A DNA stretch of 13,977 bases from an uncultured Pseudomonadota bacterium. GTDB taxonomy: Bacteria > Pseudomonadota > Gammaproteobacteria > Burkholderiales > Rhodocyclaceae. The stretch is from the NCBI GenBank assembly GCA_903939665.1, contig CAJAHZ010000424.1, forward strand, positions 1 to 13,977, written 5' to 3'. Below the pieces are notes generated by a model. The model made no database searches, had not been told where the DNA came from, and saw only the letters and a program-made list of their open reading frames with translations. The translations under genes were made by a program, and so were the position numbers. Shown in pieces: positions 1 to 7,186 of this stretch. The first letter of the stretch is position 1. Each line of letters starts with the position of its first letter.

Positions 1-93
1 GCGATTTTCCTTCAAGGCCATCTTGACAAGGTGCGCGTCGGCCGGCTCATCCTCGGCCAGCAGGATGACGAAATCGGGTATTGCAACGCTCAT
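1..93 (-). CDS. Response regulator receiver protein, N-terminal 31 codons (partial)
   Basis: Only the first 31 codons lie in the window; the rest continues beyond position 1. The peptide begins MSVAIPDFVILLAEDEPADA and continues to a KMALKEN helix. This is beta1-alpha1 of a CheY-like receiver domain: a hydrophobic strand (VILLA), then the acidic cluster E14-D15-E16 that binds Mg2+ at the phosphorylation site. The phosphoacceptor Asp itself is outside the window. The EDEPADA style resembles the small stand-alone Rcp1-type regulators found beside phytochrome-like kinases; that subgroup call is inference. The ATG overlaps the stop of the upstream kinase (ATGA, three shared bases), and a GGGAG ribosome-binding site lies inside the kinase's last codons, which suggests translational coupling. 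It is the probable output partner of the two kinases encoded upstream. Whether an effector domain follows cannot be seen. Confidence 0.85.
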   Translation of the reverse strand, partial: MSVAIPDFVILLAEDEPADAHLVKMALKENR

Positions 94-1631
94 TGATTTG
101 CTCCCTTCGCAGCAATGATGGCTGGCTCGCCGCCCAACTCAAAAATAACACAACATCCGCCACCGCTCGCCTCTTCCACCCAGGCGCATCCATTGCAGCT
201 TTCTGCAACGCGCCGCAGGATGGCCAGCCCGATGCCGGTGCCCGTGCCATTCGACGACAGGCGTTCGAAAACACGAAACACTCGTTCACGATACGCCGCT
301 TCAATACCGGGACCGTTATCGCTGATGCGATAGCAAACCCGGTCAATCAGCTGCTCACCTTCGATCCGGATGTGCCGCGGGGGTTCCCCGCAACCATGCA
401 GCAAGGCATTTTCCAGCGTGATCTCGAAAAGCCGGGTCAGCCGCTGCTCGTCAATCCAGGCCGTTGGCAGAGCGCCCACCACAACGGTAGCACCGATTTC
501 GGCAACGCGATCCGCCATGTCGTCCAAAACCTTGGCGACGACCTTGCCCGCATCAACCGCGCGAACTTCGCCGAAAGGTCGGTTGGCCGCCAGATAACGC
601 TCGACATCGTTGAGCAGGCTTTGCTGACGAAGTGCCTGCTGGCGTATGAACTCGAGTGAGAGCGCGGTTTCGGCATCGTCTATCCGCCCGGCCAACTGCC
701 CGGCCAGCCGTTCGGCATAAATGGCCATACGTCGCGCTGGCTCCTGCAAGTGGTGGGTGGTTACTTCGGAAAAACGCTGCATTTCCAGATCGCGCTTTTC
801 CACCGCATCGGCCATCCGATCGATGGCAACCGCCAACGCAGCCACCTCGTCGTTCCCGCCTTGCTGCGTACGTTCGGCATAATTGCCAGCAGCCAGTGCG
901 CCGGCTGTCTTCTCCAGACGCTGCAGCCGTCGGGTCACCAGCACGTTGGCCAGCAAGGCAAGGCACAAATAGACAATGAAAAAACCGCCGAGGCTGGTGA
1001 GGAAGTTCGCGCGCCACACCGACCAGATGTGCTCACGCGCTGGCGACAGGGGAATCTTGATGCTCATGATGCCGCGCAGATCGCCCAGTTTGTAGCCAAA
1101 GGCTTCACGATACTTGCTGCGAATACTGGCGGGCGCCTCGGCCTCATCGCCATGACATTTCAGACAGTACTGCTCGATACGGAGCGGCGCAGTGTAATGG
1201 TAATAAAGCCTTCCATCGGCACCGCTTATCTCGGTAACGCGCTCTTTGGCCTGCGCGTTGTCCCGAAACCAGGCCATGGCTTCAAGCTCAAACGCGTCGG
1301 CCAAATTTTCCGGATTGCGCGGTCGATCCGATACGTTGTTGAAATAGAGACCGCTGCTCGTCCAATTGGGGAAATCCCGGGAAATACGCGACAAGGCATG
1401 GGCCGGCAAAAAGCCCACCGTTTTTTCGTTCACCGGCAGGCCGCTGTCGATAAACTGCTGGTGATAAACCCGACGGGTGGCCATCAGCATGGCCCTGATA
1501 TTGCCCGCCTCCTTGGACAACTCCTCTTGCGTATGGGTGGTCACTTCGCGGTAGCTGATCAACGAACCGACTCCAAGACTCAGCAAAAGGATCAATCCGT
1601 TAGCCAGCAGCAACTTGTTATGAAGTTTCAT
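90..1631 (-). CDS. Sensor histidine kinase with periplasmic c-haem (Tll0287-like/DUF3365) domain
   Basis: A 513-residue membrane histidine kinase. TM1 is about residues 7-26, followed by a periplasmic domain of about 185 residues, TM2 about 211-232, HAMP about 232-284, a HisKA dimerisation helix and a HATPase domain. The periplasmic part ends with Y-CLKCH-G (C156, C159, H160), preceded by YYHYTAPLRIE. This arrangement is typical of Tll0287-like/DUF3365 domains, which attach haem c, so a redox or diatomic-gas sensor is inferred. The H-box reads TTHHLQEPAR; by alignment with SHDLREP the phosphorylated residue is H293. The N-box Asn is N408, the G1 box DNGPG 438-442 and the G2 box GTGTGIGLA 462-470, so the kinase looks intact. 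I chose ATG 1631 because GGAGGAGG precedes it and MKLHNK begins a proper membrane anchor. A longer frame to 1781 only adds residues that overlap the upstream gene. The true start overlaps that gene by 14 bases. The 3' end overlaps the response regulator start. Haem binding is predicted from the motif only. Confidence 0.9.
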   Translation of the reverse strand: MKLHNKLLLANGLILLLSLGVGSLISYREVTTHTQEELSKEAGNIRAMLMATRRVYHQQFIDSGLPVNEKTVGFLPAHALSRISRDFPNWTSSGLYFNNVSDRPRNPENLADAFELEAMAWFRDNAQAKERVTEISGADGRLYYHYTAPLRIEQYCLKCHGDEAEAPASIRSKYREAFGYKLGDLRGIMSIKIPLSPAREHIWSVWRANFLTSLGGFFIVYLCLALLANVLVTRRLQRLEKTAGALAAGNYAERTQQGGNDEVAALAVAIDRMADAVEKRDLEMQRFSEVTTHHLQEPARRMAIYAERLAGQLAGRIDDAETALSLEFIRQQALRQQSLLNDVERYLAANRPFGEVRAVDAGKVVAKVLDDMADRVAEIGATVVVGALPTAWIDEQRLTRLFEITLENALLHGCGEPPRHIRIEGEQLIDRVCYRISDNGPGIEAAYRERVFRVFERLSSNGTGTGIGLAILRRVAESCNGCAWVEEASGGGCCVIFELGGEPAIIAAKGANQ

Positions 1632-4600
1632 TGCCAGCCTCCTCCGCGAGCAGTGGCAGAACAACCTGGAATCGGCTGCCCCTGCCTTCACCTTCCGACT
1701 CGGCCCAGACCTGTCCGCCGTGGCGTTCAACGATCTTGCGGCAGAGTGCCAGACCAACGCCGGTTCCCTCGTAATCGGCACGCGACTGCAGACGCTGGAA
1801 GACCTGGAACAGTCGTCCGGCCTGACCGGCAGCGATGCCCACCCCGTTGTCGGCGACGCTCAGATGCCACGCCTTGCCGACCACCTCGCCCGAAACCTTG
1901 ATCTCCGGCAGGCGGCCAGGAAGGCGGAATTTCAGCGCATTGCCGATCAGGTTTTGCAGCAAGCGCAGGAACTCATCGGGGCTGACCAGCAGGCGCGGCC
2001 AATCGCCAAGGAGTTGCACATCGGCCTGCGCTTCGGCAATCGCCGGCCGCAAAAAGAGGAGCGCCTCATCCAGCACGGCGCGGCTTTCCACCCATGCTGG
2101 CGGCTCGCCCTTGCGACCGACGCGCGAGTACTCAAGCAGCGCGACCAGCATTTGATCGAGGCGTTTGGCGCCGTCGACGGCGAAATCGAGAAATTCCCGC
2201 TTTTCCTTGTCGAGCTGGTCGCCCAGACCCATCTCCAGCAGTTGCAGATAGCTTGAAATCATGCGCAGCGGCTGGCGCATATCGTGCGAAATGCTGTAGC
2301 TGAACTGCTCAAGCTCACTGTTCGAACGCAAAATCTCCTGCGCTGCCGCGATACGCTCGCTGATGTCCTGAACCGTCGCGACGATGGAATCCACCGACCC
2401 ATTGCGCCTTCGCACGCAGCGCACAGCCAGTTCGGCATGCACGATGGAACCATCCTTGCGGATGAAACGCTTGTCCAGTTGATAGCCTTCTGACTCCCCG
2501 CTCAGCACGCGTTCGAACGCTGCAACATCCTTGGCCAGATCGTCCGGATGCGTCATTTCAGCCCAGGTCTTGTCGAAAAGCTCGCGGCGCGAATAGCCGA
2601 GAATCTCACACAGCCGGTCGTTCACCTGCAGCCAGCGCCTGCTTTTTGGCGAGGTGATCGCCATGCCGATGAAGGGGAGTTCATAAAAGTGTTTGAGCAG
2701 CCGGTTGGTCTTCGCCTCGTATTGCCGGGCCCGCTCCTGCTGGCGCCAGAGCAATAGCATCGCGACACCGATTGCGCCGACGCCCGCCGTGGCGACCAGA
2801 CTGACCAAAAACACCAGGCTCCAGAGCGGCGCAAACACCTCATCGCGCTCAAGCTTGCTGATGATGTGCCAGTCCGTTCCTTTCACCGGGTGAAAAGCGG
2901 CCAGTATCGGCACACCGCGGTAATCGAGGCCATCCATCGTACCGGCCTGCCTGGTGAGAAGGGCCAGCGTGGTCGGACGCGTGGCTTCAGTCAGTTTTTC
3001 CAGAGGCAGGCGCAGGCTCATGGCCGGTGCAGCACTATGCCGCAAGGCATTGAGGAAAAGCACTGAATCGCCGTCGCGTCTGGCCAGCAGCGTCTCACCG
3101 CTGGGGCTGGCCGTTGGCCAGTGCCGGATGTAAGGGAACAGAAAATGGCGCGGGTCGATATGCAGAATCAGTGCGCCAACGGCTTCGCGCCGGCCATTGG
3201 CCGTCAGCAGCAGCGGCACGATGACATCCATTTGTGGCTCACTATCGGCTGCATCGACGAAGAGCCCGGTGAGTTGTGGCTGTCCGCTGGCCACCACCTG
3301 GTCGAGCAGCGCCCGGGTCGGCGCCGGCAGATGGCGATGCGCGGTGAGCGACAACTGCACCTGCCCGTGAACATCCGCAAGTTGAACGTTGGCGTAAGCA
3401 TAGGCCGCGCGAATGTCCTGCATCCGCATCAGAATGTAATCCTGATCGCTGAGCTTGCCTTGCTGGAAGGCGGCTATTTCTTCGATCAGGCCCCGGCTGC
3501 TGGCAATGATACGGGCGTCGCCATGGCGCTCGTCCAGCCAGTTCTCGATGGCTTCCGCTTTCAGTGTGGCGATGGTCTCCAGGCTGGAATACGCATCGCG
3601 CTTCAATTGCGGCGCGTTCCACAGCACGACAATCAGGTCGAGCAAGGGAACGAGCAGGGCCAGGGCGATGAAGATGAGAGCCAGCGAGCGTTTCCGGCGG
3701 GGCGCGGTAGCAGCATCAGCACTGGCTTCTGTGACGCCCGGATCGACTATCGAAGAAGCAAGCATACGGCCACGCAGCGTGCCTTCCCGCACCAGGAAGG
3801 CGATTGCCAGACCGACAATGAGAAGGCTGGCAAAGCTCGCTTGCAGTAGCATCGCCTCGCGGTTTTTTCGATGTCCGGCAGCCATTTCTTCGGTGCCGGC
3901 CCCGGTGACGACCGCCAGCGGGTACGGCGCCACCCGCCGGAAATAATAGGTCCGCTCTATCCCGTCGGAAATCGAACGACTGGTGAACAACCCGGCGTTC
4001 AGCCCGGCGCTCAGTTGCTCGAAGAGCGGCGACGCTGAGATGTCGATGCCATACTGATCCTGATTTTCGGACCGTCTTGCACGGACAATGCCGTCCATCC
4101 CAACCAGGGTGGCCACCCCCGATTTTCCGAGATCGAGATCGGCGTAGAAGCGGGTGAAATAGGCGGCGTTGAGCGAAACGAAGGCAACACCGCCGAAATC
4201 GCCGTTCTCGAGATTGATCCGGCGACTTACCTGGATCGACCACTTGCCGGAAGCACGCCCGAGCACCGGCGCAGAAATGCTCATTTGGCCGCTATCAACC
4301 GCTGCATGCGCCTTGAAATAATCGCGGTCGGCGACGTTAACCGGGCCTTCGACCCGCAGATTGCTCAACCGGAGATTGCCTTGAGCATCAACAATACCGA
4401 CCAGGTTGAAAATTTCGCCATCAATGAGGTCGCGCCCGGCCAGCGCGTTCAGGTCAAGCCGCTCACTCTCCTCGGCATAGCGTTTTTGCACAAGGCGCAG
4501 CAATTGCTCGGCGCTCTGAAACGAACGCACGGCATTTTCCTGCGTTACCCGCGTCAGGTTGGCAAGATCACGTTCGACACGGGCTGCGCTGGCGACCCGA

Positions 4601-4731
4601 TCAGCATCGATCCCGGCCAGCACGTACCACCAGACAAGCAGCAACAAGGCACCCGCCCCCCCCGCCACGACAAGGCGCGAACGCCGTTTGCCAAAAGAGG
4701 CTAAAAAACCGGGGAACATCGTTGCGAACAT
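1618..4731 (-). CDS. Sensor histidine kinase with two tandem periplasmic Cache-like domains and a PAS domain
   Basis: A 1037-residue kinase with four predicted membrane segments: about 20-40, 294-314, 348-370 and 635-661. Two large extracytoplasmic regions result. Region 1 (about 41-293) has a Cache/PDC look, with a long first helix, a DRDYFKAH motif at 135-142 and repeated VGIVDAQGN / VGMDGIVRA strands. Region 2 (about 371-634) starts with a second long helix (LETIATLKAEAIENWLDER) and ends with an AAFHPVKGTDWHII strand. The cytoplasmic part has a PAS domain (about 678-793), then HisKA with H-box SISHDMRQPLR (H816), N-box NLIGNALKF (N927, N931), G1 box DNGVG (961-965) and G2 box EGTGVGLAL (988-996). 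The HisKA is of the phytochrome-like type. All catalytic boxes are present. The ligands are unknown; Cache domains usually bind small organic molecules. The ATG at 4731 has only a distant GGCGGA behind it, and M5 (4719) is an alternative. It is the first gene of the operon, followed with overlap by the c-haem kinase. Confidence 0.9.
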   Translation of the reverse strand: MFATMFPGFLASFGKRRSRLVVAGGAGALLLLVWWYVLAGIDADRVASAARVERDLANLTRVTQENAVRSFQSAEQLLRLVQKRYAEESERLDLNALAGRDLIDGEIFNLVGIVDAQGNLRLSNLRVEGPVNVADRDYFKAHAAVDSGQMSISAPVLGRASGKWSIQVSRRINLENGDFGGVAFVSLNAAYFTRFYADLDLGKSGVATLVGMDGIVRARRSENQDQYGIDISASPLFEQLSAGLNAGLFTSRSISDGIERTYYFRRVAPYPLAVVTGAGTEEMAAGHRKNREAMLLQASFASLLIVGLAIAFLVREGTLRGRMLASSIVDPGVTEASADAATAPRRKRSLALIFIALALLVPLLDLIVVLWNAPQLKRDAYSSLETIATLKAEAIENWLDERHGDARIIASSRGLIEEIAAFQQGKLSDQDYILMRMQDIRAAYAYANVQLADVHGQVQLSLTAHRHLPAPTRALLDQVVASGQPQLTGLFVDAADSEPQMDVIVPLLLTANGRREAVGALILHIDPRHFLFPYIRHWPTASPSGETLLARRDGDSVLFLNALRHSAAPAMSLRLPLEKLTEATRPTTLALLTRQAGTMDGLDYRGVPILAAFHPVKGTDWHIISKLERDEVFAPLWSLVFLVSLVATAGVGAIGVAMLLLWRQQERARQYEAKTNRLLKHFYELPFIGMAITSPKSRRWLQVNDRLCEILGYSRRELFDKTWAEMTHPDDLAKDVAAFERVLSGESEGYQLDKRFIRKDGSIVHAELAVRCVRRRNGSVDSIVATVQDISERIAAAQEILRSNSELEQFSYSISHDMRQPLRMISSYLQLLEMGLGDQLDKEKREFLDFAVDGAKRLDQMLVALLEYSRVGRKGEPPAWVESRAVLDEALLFLRPAIAEAQADVQLLGDWPRLLVSPDEFLRLLQNLIGNALKFRLPGRLPEIKVSGEVVGKAWHLSVADNGVGIAAGQAGRLFQVFQRLQSRADYEGTGVGLALCRKIVERHGGQVWAESEGEGRGSRFQVVLPLLAEEAGNETS

Positions 4732-4948
4732 GACTGAAATTTTCCGCCAACCAACCCAACTTTTTGCGGCTTGTGTCTGCCTGCAGAAATTATGGCACTT
4801 TCAGGCACCGAACGATATTGCTCTGGATCAACAGAATGGCGGGGTTCGACCATATTGCGTGCGACCAATGTGAATCAACGCGGGCCATTGCACACACGAC
4901 GCTTTCACGGCGACAATGCAATACCCGTCTTGCCCCAGGCCCAGCAAC
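4732..4948. promoter_or_regulatory. Divergent intergenic region between the kinase operon and amiD
   Basis: 217 bases separate two divergently read genes, so both promoters should lie here. For the leftward kinase operon the best candidate is an extended -10, TGCCATAAT (see the separate entry). For the rightward amidase the best pair I find is TCAACA (4828-4833), a 17-base spacer, then CATATT (4851-4856), each matching the sigma-70 consensus at four of six positions. That is weak. No convincing operator palindrome or riboswitch-like structure is visible. Small open frames here lack ribosome-binding sites and family features. Confidence 0.45.
4789..4797 (-). promoter_or_regulatory. Candidate extended -10 promoter of the kinase operon
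   Basis: On the minus strand this reads TGCCATAAT: an extended -10 (TGN) followed by CATAAT, which matches TATAAT at five of six positions. No good -35 is found at 16-18 bases, which is tolerated in extended -10 promoters. It would start transcription roughly 50 bases before the kinase ATG at 4731. Inference from pattern only. Confidence 0.3.
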
Positions 4949-5713
4949 GTGAAATTCGGCTCTCTGCGCTCTCGTTCTCTTGCCGGCGTTATTACCGCGC
5001 TGCTCGTCGGGTGCGCAACGCCCACGCAACGACCGGGTTTCAGCTGGCATCCGTCGCCCAACTTCGACGCACGCAAAGCGAATCTGGTGGTCATTCATCA
5101 CACCAGCGACGATACAGCGGCGCAGGCGTTGCGCACGCTGACCACGCCGGAGCGAAAAGTCAGCGCGCATTACCTGATCGGTCGCGACGGCAGCGTCATG
5201 CAACTGGTGGACGAGAGCGCCCGCGCCTGGCACGCCGGTCTGTCGTGGTGGAATGGTCAGACCGACGTCAACTCGGCGTCAATCGGCATCGAACTCGACA
5301 ATACCGGCAGCGAACCTTTCCCCGCAGCGCAGATTGACGCCCTGCTCGCACTGCTCGCCGACATCAAGCAGCGTCACGGTATCCCGACCGCCAACTTCAT
5401 TGGCCACGCCGATGTCGCTCCCGGACGCAAGGACGACCCGAGCATTTTCTTCCCCTGGCCACAGCTCGCAGAACAGGGTTTCGGCCTGTGGTGCGCACCA
5501 CCCTACGCGTCGGCTCCAGAAAATTTTGACCTCCCCCTTGCGCTGACCGCGCTGGGCTACGATCCACGCAAACCGGAAGCATCAAGACAGGCCTTCCGCC
5601 TGCACTTTCTGCGGGAAAACGGGAGTGGAGAGAAAGGGGATGCTCCGAGCAGCGCCGAAAATGATCTGCTTTACTGCCTGCTTGGCCGCAAGGCACAGGC
5701 TGCGGGGGACTGA
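4949..5713 (+). CDS. amiD: N-acetylmuramoyl-L-alanine amidase, AmiD-like outer-membrane lipoprotein
   Basis: A 254-residue zinc amidase of the Amidase_2 (AmpD/AmiD) family. It cleaves the bond between N-acetylmuramic acid and L-alanine in peptidoglycan or its anhydro-muropeptides. Starting at GTG 4949 gives a lipoprotein signal: MKFGSLRSRS, hydrophobic LAGVITALL, then lipobox LVGC with C22 as the lipidated residue. The residue after Cys is Ala, so outer-membrane sorting is expected. Predicted zinc ligands are H50 (VVIHHT), H153 (FIGHADVAPG) and D163 (GRKDDP). E115 (SIGIEL) is the likely catalytic glutamate, and the WHAG motif is also present. A small C-terminal helical region (LGYDPRKPEASRQAFRLHF) resembles the peptidoglycan-binding domain of E. 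coli AmiD and points to AmiD rather than cytoplasmic AmpD. An ATG at 4916 in the same frame adds 11 residues before the signal and has no better ribosome-binding site; the GTG has only a weak CAGG. It stands alone, divergent from the kinase operon. Confidence 0.87.
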   Translation: MKFGSLRSRSLAGVITALLVGCATPTQRPGFSWHPSPNFDARKANLVVIHHTSDDTAAQALRTLTTPERKVSAHYLIGRDGSVMQLVDESARAWHAGLSWWNGQTDVNSASIGIELDNTGSEPFPAAQIDALLALLADIKQRHGIPTANFIGHADVAPGRKDDPSIFFPWPQLAEQGFGLWCAPPYASAPENFDLPLALTALGYDPRKPEASRQAFRLHFLRENGSGEKGDAPSSAENDLLYCLLGRKAQAAGD

Positions 5714-5732
5714 GCGGGATGTAACGAAAACA

Positions 5733-5764
5733 CGCCGGCCAAGCGTCGCAATAATCGGCCGGCG
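5733..5764. terminator. Hairpin between converging amiD and the diguanylate cyclase gene
   Basis: A perfect 8-bp inverted repeat, CGCCGGCC (5733-5740) and GGCCGGCG (5757-5764), around a 16-base loop. Read on the minus strand the stem is followed by TGTTTTCGTT, so it fits a weak intrinsic terminator for the cyclase gene, whose stop codon lies 8 bases before it. On the plus strand no T-run follows, so termination of amiD here is less certain. Confidence 0.6.
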
Positions 5765-5772
5765 AAAATCCC

Positions 5773-7038
5773 CTAGCCGGCCAGCACCACGCGGTTACGC
5801 CCTTCATTCTTGGCTTCATACATCGCGGCGTCGGCACGACTGAACGCGCTTTCGTACCCTTCGCCGGAACGCAACTGGGCGAGCCCAAAGCTGGCCGTGA
5901 CCGGCAGGCCGGATGGCTCGAGATCCTCGATTGCCGCCCGCAATTGCTCTGCCTGACTGGCCCCCACATGAATGTCGCTACCGGGCAAGACGACAATGAA
6001 CTCTTCGCCACCGAGGCGGGCGACCAGCGATTGCTTGTCTGCCTGATCACGCAGCACGCCGGCAATCGCCGCGAGAACGGTGTCGCCTGTCGCGTGCCCG
6101 AAGTTGTCATTGATCCGCTTGAAGTTATCGACGTCGACAACGATCACCGTTAACGGAATGCTGCCAGTGTTCGCCTCGCTGATCAGCAGCGGCATCCGCT
6201 CGTTCAGGTAGTGGCGGTTGTAAACCCCGGTCAGACGATCCTGCATCGCCATTTCGTGAAGTATGCGGTGCTGCTCTTCGAGATGATCCAGCGCCTGCCG
6301 CAGCTGTATCAGGTTGCGCACGCGCACCTGAAACTCTTCGGGAACCACGGGTTTGTGGACGAAATCATTGGCGCCGGAACGCAGCATTTCAATACGCCGG
6401 GCGACATCGTCAAATCCGGAAACAGCCAGTATCGGCAGACTGCCGGAACGCCCCGGCATGGCGCGGATTGCGCGAATCACGCCGAGGCCGGTCATCGATC
6501 CTTCCAGCATGTAATCGACCAGAACCAGATCAAATTTTTGCAAGCAGACTGCCTTCAGTCCTTCTTCGCCGGTCGCCACGCGTGTCACCGTCAGCCCGAG
6601 CGCAACGAGCAACTTGCCCAGAAACGCCGCCTGGACGTTGCTATCCTCGACGACCAACACCTGCCCCGTCAGATTCGCCGCACCGCTCGACGCCCAGCGC
6701 TCAACATAAGCCTCGAATACGGCACGCTCATCCTTGCGAAAACATTCGGTGACCCCTTGACTGACCGCCTGCGCCGCAACACTATCCTGCGACGAGGTAA
6801 GCATCACCGAGGGATGCTTGCCGATCAGCCCCTTGACTTTTGCCTGAGCGAAGAAATCGATCCCGGTCATATCGCCCAACTGCATCGAGAAACAGAGGAA
6901 ATCCACCGGCTCAAGCGTCAACGCGGCCAGCGCTTCGCCAGCCGTCTCGACGGCGACGGAACTGACGTTATTCTTGGCGAACAGGGAGACCAGCACATTC
7001 CGGATCATCCGGGAGGGTTCTACAATCAACGCTTTCAC
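5773..7038 (-). CDS. Diguanylate cyclase response regulator, REC(degenerate)-REC-GGDEF
   Basis: A 421-residue cytoplasmic protein with PleD-like order: receiver 1 (about 1-115), receiver 2 (about 125-245), a helical linker and a GGDEF domain (about 258-420). It should make c-di-GMP from two GTP. Receiver 2 looks functional: acidic pair E131/D132, phosphoacceptor D175 (LVLVDYML), S207 and K229 (HKP). Receiver 1 is degenerate: Ser51 occupies the phosphoacceptor position (FLCFSMQLGDMTG) and the acidic pair is E7-P8, while K102 remains. It is probably structural, perhaps a dimerisation adaptor. The cyclase motif is GGEEF (343-347), expected to be active. The inhibitory I-site RxxD is absent; the equivalent residues are D334 and S337. 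The start is GTG at 7038, preceded by CGGAG with 7-base spacing. It is divergent from yceH and converges on amiD, so it probably forms its own unit. The cognate kinase is unknown; the kinases at the left of the window are candidates only by proximity. Confidence 0.9.
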   Translation of the reverse strand: MKALIVEPSRMIRNVLVSLFAKNNVSSVAVETAGEALAALTLEPVDFLCFSMQLGDMTGIDFFAQAKVKGLIGKHPSVMLTSSQDSVAAQAVSQGVTECFRKDERAVFEAYVERWASSGAANLTGQVLVVEDSNVQAAFLGKLLVALGLTVTRVATGEEGLKAVCLQKFDLVLVDYMLEGSMTGLGVIRAIRAMPGRSGSLPILAVSGFDDVARRIEMLRSGANDFVHKPVVPEEFQVRVRNLIQLRQALDHLEEQHRILHEMAMQDRLTGVYNRHYLNERMPLLISEANTGSIPLTVIVVDVDNFKRINDNFGHATGDTVLAAIAGVLRDQADKQSLVARLGGEEFIVVLPGSDIHVGASQAEQLRAAIEDLEPSGLPVTASFGLAQLRSGEGYESAFSRADAAMYEAKNEGRNRVVLAG

Positions 7039-7122
7039 TGCACACTCCGATTTTGCAGGTCAGTACACTTTGTCCGCAGCGTTCAATGCGCTGCACGGCA
7101 AAGCAGTCAAATCACGGAATCA

Positions 7123-7152
7123 CTTGTCTGAGCGACAAGCACTGTGGACAAT
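7123..7152 (+). promoter_or_regulatory. Candidate yceH promoter overlapping a small inverted repeat
   Basis: TTGTCT (7125-7130), a 16-base spacer and GACAAT (7147-7152) each match the sigma-70 hexamers at four of six positions. The -35 sits inside an inverted repeat, CTTGTC-TGAGC-GACAAG (7123-7139), which could be an operator half-site pair. The yceH ATG is 34 bases further on. Both readings are inference; the repeat is short enough to arise by chance. Confidence 0.25.
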
Positions 7153-7186
7153 GTTGCCATCAACGACAGAAAATGAGAAGGACAAC

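Noticed and set aside
1632..1781. 50-codon upstream extension of the c-haem kinase
   Set aside because: It lies inside the 3' end of the preceding kinase gene, is not hydrophobic or signal-like, and a strong GGAGGAGG points to ATG 1631.
750..1901. 383-codon plus-strand open frame opposite the two kinases
   Set aside because: Antisense to intact kinase domains and spans the junction of two genes; no recognisable family features.
4790..5233. 147-codon minus-strand open frame over the divergent region and the start of amiD
   Set aside because: No family features, overlaps the clear amidase coding region and the putative promoters; no convincing ribosome-binding site.
6211..7131. 306-codon plus-strand open frame opposite the diguanylate cyclase
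   Set aside because: Antisense shadow; the minus-strand frame has complete REC and GGEEF motifs.
6974..7186. 71-codon upstream extension of yceH
   Set aside because: It overlaps the divergent cyclase start and the intergenic region; the YceH family N-terminus and the ribosome-binding site fit ATG 7187.
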